A DNA stretch of 64,000 bases from Papaver somniferum (taxonomy: Eukaryota > Streptophyta > Magnoliopsida > Ranunculales > Papaveraceae). The translations under genes and the position numbers were made by a program. The notes under the pieces were generated by a model. That model worked only from the letters and a program-made list of their open reading frames with translations. It searched no databases and was not told where the DNA came from. The stretch spans positions 130,679,302 through 130,743,301 of the forward strand of contig NC_039363.1 of the NCBI RefSeq assembly GCF_003573695.1, in the 5' to 3' direction. Positions 1 to 12,129 of this stretch are shown here, piece by piece (the stretch's first letter is position 1; the number at the start of each line of letters is the position of its first letter).

Positions 1-11
1 TCAAACTAATA

Positions 12-101
12 TCAACACGACTGGCATATACAAGGGGACCAACGGTCAATAATCCTAACTCTAGGTCAACACAACTGGAATATACAAGGGCACCAGTGGT
101 C
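12..101. repeat. Imperfect 54-bp tandem repeat
   Basis: Two related stretches begin at 12 and 66; both contain a form of CAACAC(G/A)ACTGG(C/A)ATATACAAG followed by CCA..GGTC. An ATT-rich microsatellite follows at about 147-180. No counterpart was seen in the 3' half of the right family A copy, so this may be foreign sequence or a variable 3' region. From here to 527 I see no coding signal. Confidence 0.5.
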
Positions 102-527
102 GACTTTATTGAATTTATTCCGGTTGGTCTGATGGTCTGGTTTCAATATTATTATTATTATTATTTATTATTTATATTTTTTTTGGATATCTCAATCACT
201 CTATTTCACCTAACAATGGTAACAGCTTGAATCGTGTGCCCCACCAAATCACTTAGAAACATATTTAAAAGAAAGAAAATAAAAACAGAAGTGAAAAGGA
301 TTCAACGAGAAATGGCAAAACTATCGTGTTTTTTGTTTATTTCTAACACCTGAGCTCTGTGCTTTTATGAATAGACTCTTTAGATGTTTCCATCTAATCA
401 GATTGGTTCCTCAACTCCTACAATCAAGATGCTTCCATCCACTTAGATTGGTTAGTGCCATCCTTAATAAACATAAATTTCTAGGCTATGGAGTTTATTT
501 ATTTATATTGCAACTAAAAAGTTTCTC

Positions 528-566
528 CCATACCTCCAAACTTAAACCTAACATTGTCCTCAATGT
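528..566 (-). promoter_or_regulatory. Internal hairpin plus polypurine-tract-like site of family A
   Basis: On the element strand, the palindrome ACATTG-AGGA-CAATGT (551-566) is followed by a G-rich run reading AAGTTTGGAGGTATGGG. The same module stands at 61779-61816 in the right copy and, in slightly different form, at 35856-35894 in the nested element. A related hairpin and purine tract precede the 3' LTRs. In this copy the purine run has one interruption (GGAGG for GGGGG). Confidence 0.6.
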
Positions 567-656
567 TCTAAATATAAAATTAAAAGCATGAACAAGGAGA
601 AACTTTTACCGTTTGAAGCAAAAGAATTAAGGAAAGATATTGTGTTGTATGAGATT

Positions 657-690
657 GGGTTACCTCCCAAGAAGTGCTAAGTTTAAAGTC
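657..690 (-). other. Conserved non-coding motif after the element ORF (GGGAGGTAACCC)
   Basis: On the element strand the block reads GACTTTAAAC, then TTAGCACTTCT, then TGGGAGGTAACCC. It lies about 80 bp after the ORF stop. The right family A copy has the same 34 bases at 61912-61945, and the nested element has a relative at 35714-35746. I recall similar motifs in plant Ty3-type elements, but its role is unknown to me. Confidence 0.6.
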
Positions 691-767
691 TTCAGCCTGA
701 CATTGGAAGAATTAGTCACCTCGTACAATCATATAGCAGTAGTCGGAATAAATGTGGGTCATCTCGA

Positions 768-2459
768 TCAAAGTGTTATCCACAAGAAGAGGAAACTGCA
801 ACAGACCAAGAAGATATCGAACACACCTTTGTTTAAGACAACTACATCTAGTTGTGGTTCAGGTTCAGGCTCTATAAAAGGGTCTAAATAAAAAGTTTTC
901 AACGGTTGGATTTCCTCAAAGACATTCTGAATATCAGGTTGAGGAGTCTGGAAATACTCAACTAAGAACTTAGAAGCGCATAACAATAACCTGAATAACC
1001 GGGGATCCTCTAAGTCAATAAGATTTGACTCACACAGCTGACCATAATGAAAGAGGTGGTCTTCTTTAAGAAAATGTGTCGACCCTATTCTCCTAAAGTA
1101 ATTAGGTTTAGTCTCAAAACTTAATAAACGACACATCTGAAAATCATATGTTCCCACAATTGGAAGAAAAGTTTTTGGTGGGAAAACATAGTCAATCATG
1201 GTAGCATATCCTAGGTTAACCACATCAACCATAGGATGGGTTTCTAACAACTGAGCTTCATTCTGGACATGATTAGGTTCAGGAAAATGTGTATGAAGAT
1301 AATATTGTAAGATTGTTGAGGAAAAAATTTCAAGTCCTACACGATGGAACTTTCTAAGAGTTAAAGCACACGGAGAATGATAATCACCCCCAAACTTAGA
1401 GTTTTCAGTGTCTCTAGATAGACTAGTCACAATCTCCCTAATTTCTAGATCATCAGATTCCTGAAAATGGTCAATTGATTCTTCTAAGTTATTATCAGGT
1501 AATGAATCCTCACTCATCTCTACGAGTTTATGGTCTTCTAAGACTAGTGTTTCTAAATCGCTAGACTCTAAAAAAATATTCTCAGGGTAAACTCTTTCCT
1601 ATAAACCATCATCACAATCATATAAAGGATTATCATCGAAAGTTTCTACTAAAGGCTCATTAACTAAGGTGTTAATCATAATTACTTCCCCTGATTCATT
1701 GATAGGCACATCAATTAATGGATTATCCAACACACTGCAGGCTAAAGGATCGTGAATTACATCTTCTAAAACGGTGGTATCTCTAGTCAAATCCTCATCC
1801 TTTTGAATAGGTGAATAAATATTAAAATTATTTGGATTTGTACTAGAAACAACACTATCATTATAAAGCTCAATCGGAGTAACAAATTCCTGATCACTAT
1901 GCCTACATATTTTATGTTCTTCATCAATACTATCCTCATCATTATAATAACATGAAAATGATCGAACCTCATCTAAACAAGTACTGTTACCAATTCTAAC
2001 CTTGTCGTTTTGATCATGTGAATAAAAACTATCCTTATATTCTAGGGTGGTATTTGGAACACTATATTTGAAATTAAGACTATCCTGAGCAAGTTTTTCC
2101 ACAATGATATTTGTACTCTTAGTAAATTTCTTGAGTGACTCTTCTAGAGACATCTTGGTTCACTGCTCTACGGACTCTTCTGGGAGATGAATATTATAAA
2201 TCTTTTTCATAAATAAGTGAAATTTCTGCGTTGACTCATTGAAACTCTTGAGAGACTCTTCTAGAGAAATAGAAGGATTGTTTTGCTCGTATGACCTGTG
2301 GGTATGTGGATAGTAATTGGGCTCACAATGGTATGGACCACAACCTTCAAAAGTTTCGCGTTCCCAATCACTATTCACACTATGGTCATAAAAAGGATAA
2401 TGTCCAAGATGCTCAGTCGGATACTCATTGTATTGGTTACTATAATACCAGTTGGACAT
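768..2459 (-). pseudogene. Family A retrotransposon ORF, acidic protein, two nonsense codons
   Basis: One reading frame of about 564 codons runs from the ATG at 2459 (MSNWYY...) to the stop at 768. It is broken only by a TGA near 2160 and a TAG near 1599; the other copy has sense codons at these places. The N-terminus is rich in Tyr, Asn, His and Pro (PFYDH, EPNYYPH, SYEQ), followed by repeated SLEESLK-type segments, an acidic middle (SPIQKDEDLTRDT), a conserved block ending DPRLFRLLLCASKFLVEYF, a proline/glutamate stretch and a hydrophobic C-terminus. It sits where gag would be, but I see no CCHC zinc knuckle and no protease. It is homologous to 62014-63660 (right copy) and, more weakly, to the ORF at 34558. 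The function is unknown. Calling it Gag-like rests on position, and the hydrophobic tail is not enough to call it Env-like. Confidence 0.75.
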
Positions 2460-3469
2460 CCTAACTGCAAGGGAATTCTAAACAAGCACAAAGAAGGCTG
2501 ACTCGACCACAACAAGCCTATTTTATCTTGCAAACAAAAAGCATGATGGCTCCCTTAGATTGTTTCTAGACCATCTTCTATTCTTTTGAAAAGGAATTTG
2601 TTACAATCTGAGCAAACCTCTCTGGAATCAATCTGAGTTAAAGTAAGTTGAATTGAGACGAGGGAAGCTTAGTGTATATTTGATACCCAAGGCCTCACCG
2701 ACATTACAAGGCGGTGTACTCAACTTACAGTAACCATCATGAACTTCGAAGCATGCTCAATAGAGCAACCAAATTTTTTTGAACGACTTTCCTAATAAGC
2801 TCGTTACCCTATCGGTCTCGTTCTAGTCCAAATTTTAAGGCTTAGGTTCGCGTAGGTTACGTGTTCCTAAGGCGGGCAAGAAGGAAACAGTGATGAAATC
2901 CGAGTCCTTATCTTGATTTTTCCAGGCCTTGCCCTTTACTAGAAAATTAAATCCGATTTCAGGTTCTCAACATATATGCACACAAAATCATCAAGTAAAC
3001 CCGCTGACAGGGGATTCGCGGGTTTTTAGAATTCTTACCTCCCATTCCAGACGGGGGATGAACCGTTGAAGTCAGCTCGGGCCACCGACTCCAATGTCAG
3101 TGTACGAACCCAAGGAGCCGAGAGAGTATCGTAACTGTCGTCCTTCTCTGCAAACAATTTATTTAAAACTACCCTTCCGTAAGGTTTAAAAAAATAAAAA
3201 ATAAAATAATGTCCAATGTCCGAAAAAAATGTCCAAAAATAAAAGATTACAAAAATAAAACCTTGATTACAGTTTCTGAAAATAAAATAAAATAAAATTA
3301 TTTACAAAATCTTATTCTTCACTCCTTTTGGATTTCTGTTTTCATTTCTTTTTGGGCTTTGCCTTTATTTTCACCACTTTCTCTTTTTCTTTAGCTTAGA
3401 TCCAAATCTGAAAGCAAACAAAAATACCAAAAGGCGTAAAAAAGAACAAAAATAAAACCTAAAAACAAA
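2460..3469 (-). other. Leader of family A left copy, no ORF
   Basis: About 1 kb between primer site and ORF, with an A-rich stretch near the primer site. Bases 63661-64000 of the right copy correspond to its first third, for example the shared block about GGCCTCACCG and the TTTCGAACGACTTT-like end. No coding frame is visible. Confidence 0.55.
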
Positions 3470-3487
3470 TCCCGGGCGGCGCCGCCA
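3470..3487 (-). other. Primer-binding site, diverged tRNA-Asp type
   Basis: On the minus strand the site reads TGGCGGCGCCGCCCGGGA, starting 5 bases after the LTR end. Plant elements primed by tRNA-Asp typically carry TGGCGCCGTTGCCGGGGA; by eye 14 of 18 positions match. The nested element at 34433 has a closer match. Position and the TGG start support the call; the exact tRNA is inferred. Confidence 0.55.
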
Positions 3488-3492
3488 AAAAT

Positions 3493-5192
3493 TGATCGAA
3501 TTTTGAATAGTGGTAAATAGAGTTGTCGTTCACTCGGACTTTGTTGAGATTGATTCTAGGATTAAATATGAAAAATACTAAAAATAAGAAAATATATACA
3601 AAATATTGTCACAGGATGAAGAGGGACCGGGACTCGAGATTCCACCAGACTTCCATTTCATGCAGTCCAAATACCAATGCTAAACAATAACAGCTCATAC
3701 TATAAAGTTTCATTGACTCTAATTCATTGCCTAAAGTAGATTTCGAAAGTAATGGTTGTAAATCTAAAGTATGGGATATCAAAACATTTAAGCAAGCATA
3801 ACCCATCAATTGAAATGATAACTATTCAATGATAATCATAATCCAATTAAATGATTGTGCAATTAGTCATAAAAATAATTAATATAATTACCACATTCAT
3901 GAATTTTGGTTTCCTCCGTCGTCCCAGTGTTGGGGTCTAGCTTCTCATGATGAAAACACACTCAAAAAGATAACTCAGAGCTCAAATGGTGTTTTTATTG
4001 GAAAAATATTAGAAACAGAAATTTGCAATGGCACAAGGGTGTTGCAAAACGAACTGTTACAAAGAACGATAAACGGAAATGCCACTGACACTGTAGCACT
4101 TACAACGCTTCTGTCTGTGTCGTTGTCATTGTTGATGAACGACTGTTCTTTGGTGTCTTATGTTCTTCGTTCTCTCCTTCAATGGCAGCAGCAGAGACAA
4201 GCTCTGCAACTTCCTATTCTACGCTCTGTTTCCTCCCCTAACTCTCCATGCCCTCCTATGAAATCTCAGGACCCTTTTTATACCTCAGCAGCACCAAATC
4301 TTCCGCAATAACTTCATATTATACTCTCTTTAATTCTCTGCAGTCACGAGAATATTCTTTCACTTTTTTCTTCTCTTCACGCGTTCTCCTGTGTTATCTT
4401 GCAGCTGGCACACTCCAACACTCTTCTACTCATCTCGGACAGATTTAAACTCACTGCAGGGAATAACTCTGCACGTAACTTTCTCAGGAATAAACCCAAG
4501 AAATCTCGTGAATACCTCCTCTTTCTGTTATCCAACTTGACACGCATACATCTCAAGTTTTACGATTCAAACACACATACCAATCCTATTGTGACTCAAC
4601 TGTCCCATATAAGTCCGAATCCGTGAAAATCTCCAAGTAAATCTCTGCCCAACCTTTCCCAGAATACCCGAGAACACTATCCAATTCCCAGCCTTGTTGC
4701 GATCCGAGTTCTAGCCAATTTGGGTCCAATTAAATGACTATACCAAGACTGTTTAGGACTAAGGAGTAAATCCAATTAATTTCAGCTCTTTAGTCTCACT
4801 AGAACTCGATCAAAATCTCAACCCTAATTTTTGTACATGAAGAACACATTTTCCCGCCTTTCTGGAATTTGAATTTGAGAAGAAGGTGACCTCCCCCTAA
4901 CAGAGATGGGGGTGCGAATAGCAGCTGGCGCCATGAGGGTGTCTATAGCAAAGAAGGTGGCCCTTATCGAAAGAGATGCCCCTTAGTAATTGAGTACCTC
5001 TTATCCAAAAGAGAGGTCCGTTTAGCAAGTGTCATCCGGGGGTGTTTTTATCAACTTTTCGAGCCGAATTCTCCAGAAATGTTTATTTCCCAAAAATACC
5101 TACAAACACACAAAACACCATAATAAGTACAAAATCGAGTACCAACAATACAGAAAATTGCGGACAACTTAAACACAAAAATGTGTCTATCA
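3493..5192 (-). repeat. 5' LTR of family A left copy (1.7 kb)
   Basis: On the minus strand it starts TGATAGACACATTTT and ends ...CGATCA, giving short TGAT/ATCA terminal inverted bases. It aligns over much of its length with 58980-60518 (for example both contain CTCCGTCGTCCCAGTGTTGG and ATGATGAAAACAC). Open frames inside it, such as 4039-4626, are not conserved with the other copy and I treat them as chance. Confidence 0.75.
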
Positions 5193-5368
5193 TCCTACGC
5201 CAAATTTTGAATGAAGTAGAGGATTGAGAGAAATCCCTTTACAAGAAATGGAGGAACGAGATATTGGTTTGTAATAGCTTAGAACCAATCCCCTAAATTA
5301 GAGTGATTTATGATTAATAATTTAAATTATCAGAAGTTCATTTTTAAATTTGAATTGGAAGTTAATTT

Positions 5369-5482
5369 AGAAGTAGAATTTTAATTTCAATGTACTTTTT
5401 TAATTTTTAGAAGTAGATTTTTAATTTTAATGTACTTTTATAATTTTTAGAAGTAGAATTTTAATTTCAATGTAATTTTAGT
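5369..5482. repeat. Three 40-bp AT-rich tandem repeats
   Basis: Units begin at 5369, 5409 and 5449. Each starts AGAAGTAGA(A/T)TTTTAATTT and contains AATGTA(C/A)TTTT. The stretch 5193-5640 holds only this and other AT-rich sequence; I see no gene in it. Confidence 0.75.
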
Positions 5483-5640
5483 TCCAAAGAACATTGTAAC
5501 ATTGCTTTGCTAATGAAAGAATCTCTTAGTTTGGCAAATTTTAAAATTCTGAAACAAACAACCGTTAGAACAAATTGTCAAACTTTTGAAAATTCAAACT
5601 TTGAAAACATAGCTGTCTGGTGGTGTAACAGGAATGTGAG

Positions 5641-8125
5641 AAATTTAAGCATGCTGGAATGGGAATAAAGATTGACATGTCTAAGGCTTTTGATAGAGTG
5701 GATTGGGATTTCTTACTCACAGCCATGAAAGTCTTTGGATTTAATGATAACTTTTGTAGTCTCATTTACCAATGTGTGTCTACAACTTCCACTGCAGTCT
5801 TACTCAATGGCTTCCCTGGAGAATACTTCAATCCCACTAGGGGGCTTAGGCAAGGTGATCCTCTATCTCCTTACCTATTCATTATTCGTATGGAAATCTT
5901 TTCTAGATTACTTCTAGCTGGTGAAAAAGAACAACTCATAAATGGAGTTAAGATAACTCCTAAGAATAGCCCTATTTCTAACTTATTTTTTGCTGATGAT
6001 TGCCTCTTGTTCATTAGGGCCAACTTTAGAGAATGTCACAATATGTTATCTCTGCTTGATTCTTTTGGCAAGGCTTCTGGACAGTTAATTAACTATGACA
6101 AATCTGGAATTTTTTTCAGTAAAAAAGTACAACCTAAACACCAGAGAATGATTAGCAGAATAATGAAAATTAAGAAAATAAATCCTCAAGATTCCTACTT
6201 AGGAACCCCTCTCTTCATAAGTAAAGCTAAAATCAAACTCTTTGATAGTTTGATTGAGAAAATGGAACACAAAATTCATGTTTGTATGGGTAAACTTCTA
6301 CCCCAAACTAGTAAGTTAATTCTTAACAAATCTTCTTTGGAAAGCTATCAGATGAGTTCCTTCATTCTCCCAAAGAAGATTACTAACAAAATTGATTCCA
6401 TTCGGAGGGATTTTTGGTGGGGCAAGGAAACAGATTACAAGGGATACTACCCCAGATCCTATTATTGTCTCTGTAAACCAAAAAATAAAGGAGGTCTAGG
6501 ATTTCGAAATGCTCGTATTTTTAACCTAGCTATGATAACTAAGTTAGCTTGGAGAATGTTAACATAACCTAATGCTCTTTGGGTATCTCAATTAAATCCT
6601 AGATATTTCAGAAACATCTCTACTTTCAAGCCAAAATCCCATCAACTAGCCCTTGGATTTAGAAATGCATTAGCAAAGGCATTCATCTTATTGAACAATA
6701 TAGCATTTGGGAAATTGGAGATGGCCTTAGTACTAATATTTGGACTGATAGATGGATAACAAACTCAGAGTCCAATCTAAGTAGCTTTAAAACAACCTGT
6801 AACTCTCACTTAACACTTGTTAAGGACTTGATTGATCCCTTCACTAAGAAGTGGAACTCAACCCTAATCTCTACTATGTTTCCTGATAATATTGCCAAGA
6901 AAATTACAAGTACTAGGATAGACATAGATAAACCTGATACCCTTAGATTGCTTCTTACAAAATCCGGTGTCTATTCTGTGAAATCCATGTACAATAAACT
7001 CACTGAAAGAACAGTGGGCCATTACAATCTAGGACAACCTGATTCATTCTGGAAAAGCTTATGGGACCTCAATGTTTCGCAAAGACTAAAATCTTTATTT
7101 GGAAATGTCCTGCAAGATGCTCTATCTACAAACCTGAAACTTTCTGCCTTCATGGAAGATGTTCATCCCAATTGCTCCTTTGGATGCAATATGGTCGAAT
7201 CTATAAAACATTTGATATTTTCTTGCCCTTATATTAAATCAATATGGGCTGATGACCCTTTCCCTATGACTTTTAACATACATACTTCAACATCTTTTTT
7301 AGAAATATGCAAGGTATGGTTAGGCAACAAAGACCCTATTTTGTTTATAGAAATTATCTTGACAAAAGCTTGGTTTTTTGGAAAGAAAGATGTAATAGGG
7401 CCTTTGAACAAAAACATCAGACTAGTGCCCAATTAGGTTTAGAAATACAAAGATACTTAGACTACTAGTACAAGGATAATATACCTAACAACCTATCCAT
7501 CCTACATACCTCTAAGAAGCAAGGTTGGCTCCCACCTGAGAAAGCTAAGCTTAAAATTAACATAGATGCAGGTTGGATTTCCCTGAATTTGTTAGCAGGT
7601 TTTTCTTTAATTGTAAGGGATGATGCAGGGGACTTCAAGACAGGCAAAGCAGGATCATTCACAGCCTCTACCCCTGAAGAAGCGGAAGTCTTAGGATTAC
7701 TTCAAGGAGCGCAATGGGCAGCAGAGAAAGGAATGGTAAATTTTTCTGTGGAAGGAGATTGCAAAAACTTCTTTGATTACTTGAATGGAAGAGAATCTCA
7801 ACTGGAATGGGAGAATCAATCTATTTTGGATGAAGCTAAAAACATTTTCAATACCTGTCAAAAAATTTTGAGTTTTAATTTTGCTCCAAGAACGGCAAAC
7901 AATGTGGCAGATATATTGGCTAAGGAAGCCAAAACTTTTAACAAGGCTCTTAGCTGGGAAACTGATCCTCCTTGTACTCTGTCGTCTCTAGAAGTAGATA
8001 AATCAAATGTTAGAGTACTTTCCAATAACTTAACATTAGATGGCTCTACTCTCGGAAATATAAGGGTTATTAACTCCCTAATTTAGTCTTTTTAATGCAC
8101 TCAACTTAGAAAAAAAAAAGAAAAA
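5641..8125 (+). mobile_element. L1-type LINE, 5'-truncated
   Basis: The element preserves, in order, the reverse transcriptase, the C-terminal zinc-binding domain and a terminal RNase H domain, and ends in an A-rich tail (AAAAAAAAAAGAAAAAG) near 8110. The endonuclease and the N-terminal part of the RT are missing. Homology starts at about KHAGMGIKIDMSKAFD. This layout (RT, zf-RVT, plant-type RNase H) is usual for plant L1 elements. Flanking target duplications were not resolved. Confidence 0.85.
5650..8086 (+). pseudogene. LINE reverse transcriptase / RNase H polyprotein remnant
   Basis: The first part (5659-6567) has IDMSKAFDRVDW, the RT block GLRQGDPLSPYLF, and the catalytic box LFFADDCLLF (FADD in place of YADD, normal in plant LINEs), then the conserved DFWWG and GGLGFRN regions. 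It stops at 6565. A second open piece (6828-7436) carries the zinc-binding domain (CSFGC...HLIFSCPYIKSIW). A third piece from about 7540 has the RNase H fold: NIDAGW, then AEVLGLLQGAQWA, VEGDCKNFF and the C-terminal PRTANNVADILAKEA. At least two frame breaks separate the three, so no full product can be made. Confidence 0.85.
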
Positions 8126-8229
8126 GACCAGACATTCATATTGGCCTTAAAATTGCAGTTCTAGGGAAGCCGGAATTCTCAGCTTGTACCCTTGTCTTGA
8201 CTAAACCCTGGGCTCTTTAACCATAAAAG

Positions 8230-10975
8230 AAATGAAAATGACAGCAATTTTTATGAACATTTTCATTGTTTTAGAAGTTCCTCTAGGTACAGCATCTTTA
8301 TGATATTATAGACAGGCAAGTTGAAGAACAATCACTGCCTGTGTACCTACAAATTCATCTCTTTAACATATACAAAATAAAACAAAATAATAATAAAATC
8401 TACAGAGCAACAGTTTACAGATATATCTGATTTCAAAACTTTGGTCCATTGCTCCAGAGACAACAGGACTATCAACCCAAGGAACATTTACCAAAGCAAC
8501 TATCAGAGCCGGTGGATGAGGTTCTTCCTCATGGATAACAGCTTCTACCTGACTGGAGATTTGTTGTAGTTGTTGCTGCTGCTGCTTTAGTTTTATCCTG
8601 CCTTTTTATGTTTGAATGCTTGTTCCGGAGGCACCAAATGTGGTGTGGAGGTGGTGAAAGTTATGTAGTGTAACTGAAGGATGCTAATCTCTGTGAACTC
8701 TGGTTGGATTCTTGGGTCTTCAGCCCAGCAAGACTCGATGAGAAAGACAAACTCCTCCGGGAGCTTCTCTATGTTTGGCCAGTTCTGCAATCAGAATAGC
8801 AAACCAAATTATAAATGAGCTATTAATCCTTGCAAACAGTAGTTTTACAAGCAATCAAAGCGCAAGATGGCCGCAAAAATGCAAATGAGTTGTTTTTCCA
8901 ATTTGTTTCAAATAGTAACCTTATTTCTGAAATGGGACTTCTTTAATTGCAAGTGAAAGAACACAAACTGAGCTTTAGCCCAAGAAATTTTAAATATGGC
9001 AGATCAACTAAATGGTACAAGTCCCTGAATTCAGAAAGGATAACTTGGGTCAAGTTTTATAACGAGTTTTTAAATCAGAAAACAAGAGGGCACACCTTAC
9101 TAGCTACCGCAAATGCTGCCTGCATGCTGGACATTCCCTTCGTGTACTATTTGTGAGTAACTCCCAGAACACTAAGGAGAAGCTATAGACGTCGACCTTT
9201 TGATCGTAGTGTTTCTTTCTTCTATAGACGTCGACCTTTTGATTAGAGTTTCTTTCTTCCACGCTCAAGCGGCTCTTTGCTATATGACTCATTCAATGTG
9301 GGATGTCAAAATAAAAAGGTGAAAGAACAGCGGTAGTAGGATTTTTCACATGATACACGTTCAACAAGAGCAGGCCGGTGTAGTCGGACCAAATGCATAC
9401 CTCAGGAGCCATCCATTTGTATGTACTGGCTTCACAAGTCATCATTTCCCCAGCTTCCTTTTCCCGGGCCATCCCAATACCAGCCAGTTTAAGCTTCATA
9501 CAGTCTTCTGTGAGTAATAACTCTGCTGCAAAAGAAAGTTTTTTTAGACATGGTTTTAAGTGGTTGGTGATGCTTAAAGTAAGCCCCAAAAGAATTTGCA
9601 TCATTCGGTTAGTAGAAATATATTGCCACAAATCTCTAATTTGATCGGCTGTTGTTCTTTAGCAAAAGACAAACTATTAATGAAGGCGGGAGGCGCCTGC
9701 AATCACGGGATTTGCAGCAAAGATGCATCTGTATAACAACAGATCCATAATAGACATATGGCATGTCTTAAAAGAAAATGAAAACCTAAGAAACTGAAAA
9801 GGAAATGATTAGCAGGTTTGAGATCACGATGGATGATGCCATTTGAATGTATGCATTCCATTCCCTGAGAGACATCTAAAGCAAAGCTTATAATTTGCCT
9901 AAGTTCAGGACGACAAGGGCGCATATTACGCAAATAATTTTGAAGTGAATCTCCTCTCATAAGCTCTGTGACTATTACCAATTCTGGTTCTACTTCTGCG
10001 CCAATGAACTGCATCAACACAGTACTCTCTCAGTTCGAAGGCTATTTCTATGTTCGACGTTATGAAAGAAACAACAGGCTCAATATTTCAGTTAACTGCA
10101 GGAAGTTTTGAAAATAAGCAATTACGATGATTGTGCATATTTAAAAAGAAGAAAAGCAAAACAAAACAGTTACGATTTCTAGCCCTCTTGTCCTCCTCAC
10201 ACGTATATCTAAAACTTTTGTCCCTGCTATCATATTTGGCAACACAAATGAAGGGAAAGCAGTTAATCCATTCCGGCATGGGCAGTACGAACGCCACAAA
10301 ATCTAGAGCAGACTGGCTAACAAAAATAACATATATACAGCTATATATTTGTTTCACATATTGCAATTAAATCCCATTTTCAAATTAACAACAACTTAAA
10401 ACAAATAACTATAACAGTAGATACCTTAACTAGATTATCATGTTCTACTCGCGATAACATCATAACCTCCCTCAGAAATCTATCACTGCGTTCAGAACTA
10501 GCTGTAATATCTTTTTCTATCATCTTAACAGCAACATCCATGTCTTTGTACCTGTTTATGTAGAAAATCATATTATGTAAGCTGTCAACTGGTAAAGAAG
10601 CACCGAAAAGAAACACTCGAATGCACGATGTTGTACCGAGCCGAGGAAAAAACAGTTTTTTGATGATTTTTCTCCCTACTAGCAAACAGTCATTTCCCTA
10701 AGCATTTCCCTAGAACAACCACAACAACACTGAATGGAAGGATCATCATCAGAAACCCATTACAAATAATAGGGCTCCACAGTTTTATAATCCATTCATA
10801 ATTGCAAAAACAAAATTAGTAGTGAAAACCCATTCATTAATCTTAACAACGGCATGAGAATATTCACTGAATTTCCTAAAACTCAAAATCCCACATTCTA
10901 TTCAGTATCAAAAACCCACAATTTTTTATTCTACATAAAACAGCAATAATCCTTGATTTGTTCGCAAAAACCTGA
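8230..10975 (-). pseudogene. Raf-like (HT1/STY-type) protein kinase pseudogene, copy A
   Basis: Exons can be traced on the minus strand. 10551-10425 has the ATP-lysine strand (DVAVKMIEKD) and FLREVMMLSRVEHDNLVK. 10008-9813 has FIGAEVEPELVIVTELMRG and the intact loop HSNGIIHRDLKP. 9525-9402 has the activation segment ending STYKWMAPE. About 9290-9085 has KVDVYSF and FWELLTN. The last, ending at 8593, has ESCWAEDP. This order is typical of plant Raf-like MAPKKK-family kinases. Lesions: the DFG motif reads AGI, the donor after the HRD exon is CT instead of GT, exon 9290-9085 carries a 37-bp duplication and a stop, and the final Arg of the DPxxRP motif is Gln. No glycine-rich loop exon was found. 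It is not functional as a kinase. Confidence 0.8.
9190..9270 (-). repeat. 37-bp tandem duplication inside a kinase exon
   Basis: The block encoding KVDVY occurs twice in a row, both times as AGACGTCGACCTTTTGAT on the plus strand, followed by a diverged (A/C)G.AGTGTTTCTTTCTTC. Copy C of the kinase (about 12995-13040) has it once, so the duplication happened in copy A. Confidence 0.75.
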
Positions 10976-10984
10976 CAAACGGTA

Positions 10985-12115
10985 TATCTTAAAAAAGAAA
11001 ATGAAAATCTAAGAAACTGAAAGGGAAATGATTACCAGCTCTGAGATCACAATGGATGATGCCATTTGAATGTATGCATTCCGTTCCCCGAGAGATGTCT
11101 AAAGCTTATAGATTGCCTAAGTTCAGGACGACGAGGGCGCATATTACGCAAATAATTTTGAAGTGAATCTCCTCTCATAATCTCTATGACAATTACCAAT
11201 TCTGGTTCTACTGCTGCGCCAATGAACTGCATCAACACAGTTCTCTCTCAGTTCTACATTCGACGTTATAAAAGAAATAACAGGCTCACATACTTCAGTT
11301 ATGTACTGGATGTTTTTGAAAAGAAGCAAGTAGGATGACTGTACCAAAACAGAACAATGTACGAATGCATATTTAAAAAGAAGAAAAACAATCAAAACAG
11401 TTATGACTTCTAGCCATCTTGTCCTCCTCGCAAGCATATCTAAAATTTGTTGTCCCTGCAAGCAATTGATTCATTACGGCATGGGTAGTACGAACGCCGT
11501 GAAATATAGAGCAGACTGGCTAACAAAAATAACATATACAACTATATATTTGTTTCACATATTGCGATAAAGCCCATTTTCAAATTAACATCAATTTAAA
11601 ACAAATACTCCTATAACAGTAGATACCTTAACTAGATTAGCGTGTTCTACTCGCGATAACATCTAGCTGTAATATCTCTTTGTATTATCTTAACAGCAAC
11701 ATCCACGTCTTTGTACCTGTTTATGTAGAAAATCATTATGTAAGCTGTCAACTATCAAGCACTGAAAAGAAACACTCGAATGCACGATGTTGTACCGAGC
11801 CAAGGAAAAAACAATTTTTTGATGATTTTTCTCCCTACTAGCAAACAATCATTTTCCTAGAGCATTGCCCTAGAACAACCACAACAACACTAAATGGGAG
11901 CATCATTAGAAATCCATTACAAATAATAGGGCTCCACAATTTTATACTCCGTTCATAATTGCAGAAATAAAATTAGTATAGTAAAAACCCATTCATTAAA
12001 CTTAACAACGGCATGGCATACTCACTGAAATTCCTATAACTCAAAATCCCACAATTTTTTATTCTACATAAAACAGCAAGAACCCTTGATTTGTTCGCGA
12101 ATACCTGAGCAACTG
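10985..12115 (-). pseudogene. Kinase pseudogene copy B, half unit
   Basis: This unit repeats only the 5' half of copy A. It begins with the intron segment found at about 9767 and ends where copy A ends at its 5' side (GATTTGTTCGCAAAAACCTG-like sequence at both 10960 and 12100). It keeps the FIGAAVEPELVIVIEIMRG exon (11232-11040) and a damaged VAVK exon (about 11720-11635) with an internal deletion. The catalytic HRD is changed to HCD, yet the following splice donor is still GT. Exons for the C-terminal lobe are absent. It probably arose by tandem duplication of a 1.1-1.2-kb segment. Confidence 0.75.
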
Positions 12116-12129
12116 TTCATTTATTTTTA

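Larger units (their letters stand above)
1..5192 (-). mobile_element. Family A LTR retrotransposon, left copy (3' end cut by window edge)
   Basis: Reading on the minus strand, the element has a 5' LTR, a tRNA-Asp-like primer site, a leader of about 1 kb, one long acidic ORF, a conserved GGGAGGTAACCC motif and an internal hairpin plus polypurine tract. No protease, reverse transcriptase, RNase H or integrase is visible, so it looks non-autonomous (LARD or TR-GAG-like). A second copy of the family, same orientation, starts at 58980 and matches it through the ORF, the motif and the LTR. The 3' LTR would lie left of base 1. The superfamily (Ty3-type) is inferred from the primer site only. Confidence 0.8.

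Noticed and set aside
768..900. Calling the hydrophobic C-terminus of the family A protein an Env-type membrane anchor
   Set aside because: The ORF lies directly after the leader, has no signal peptide or cleavage site, and the nested homologue has a different end.
4039..4626. Plus-strand frames in the left LTR
   Set aside because: Not present in the homologous LTR at 58980-60518.
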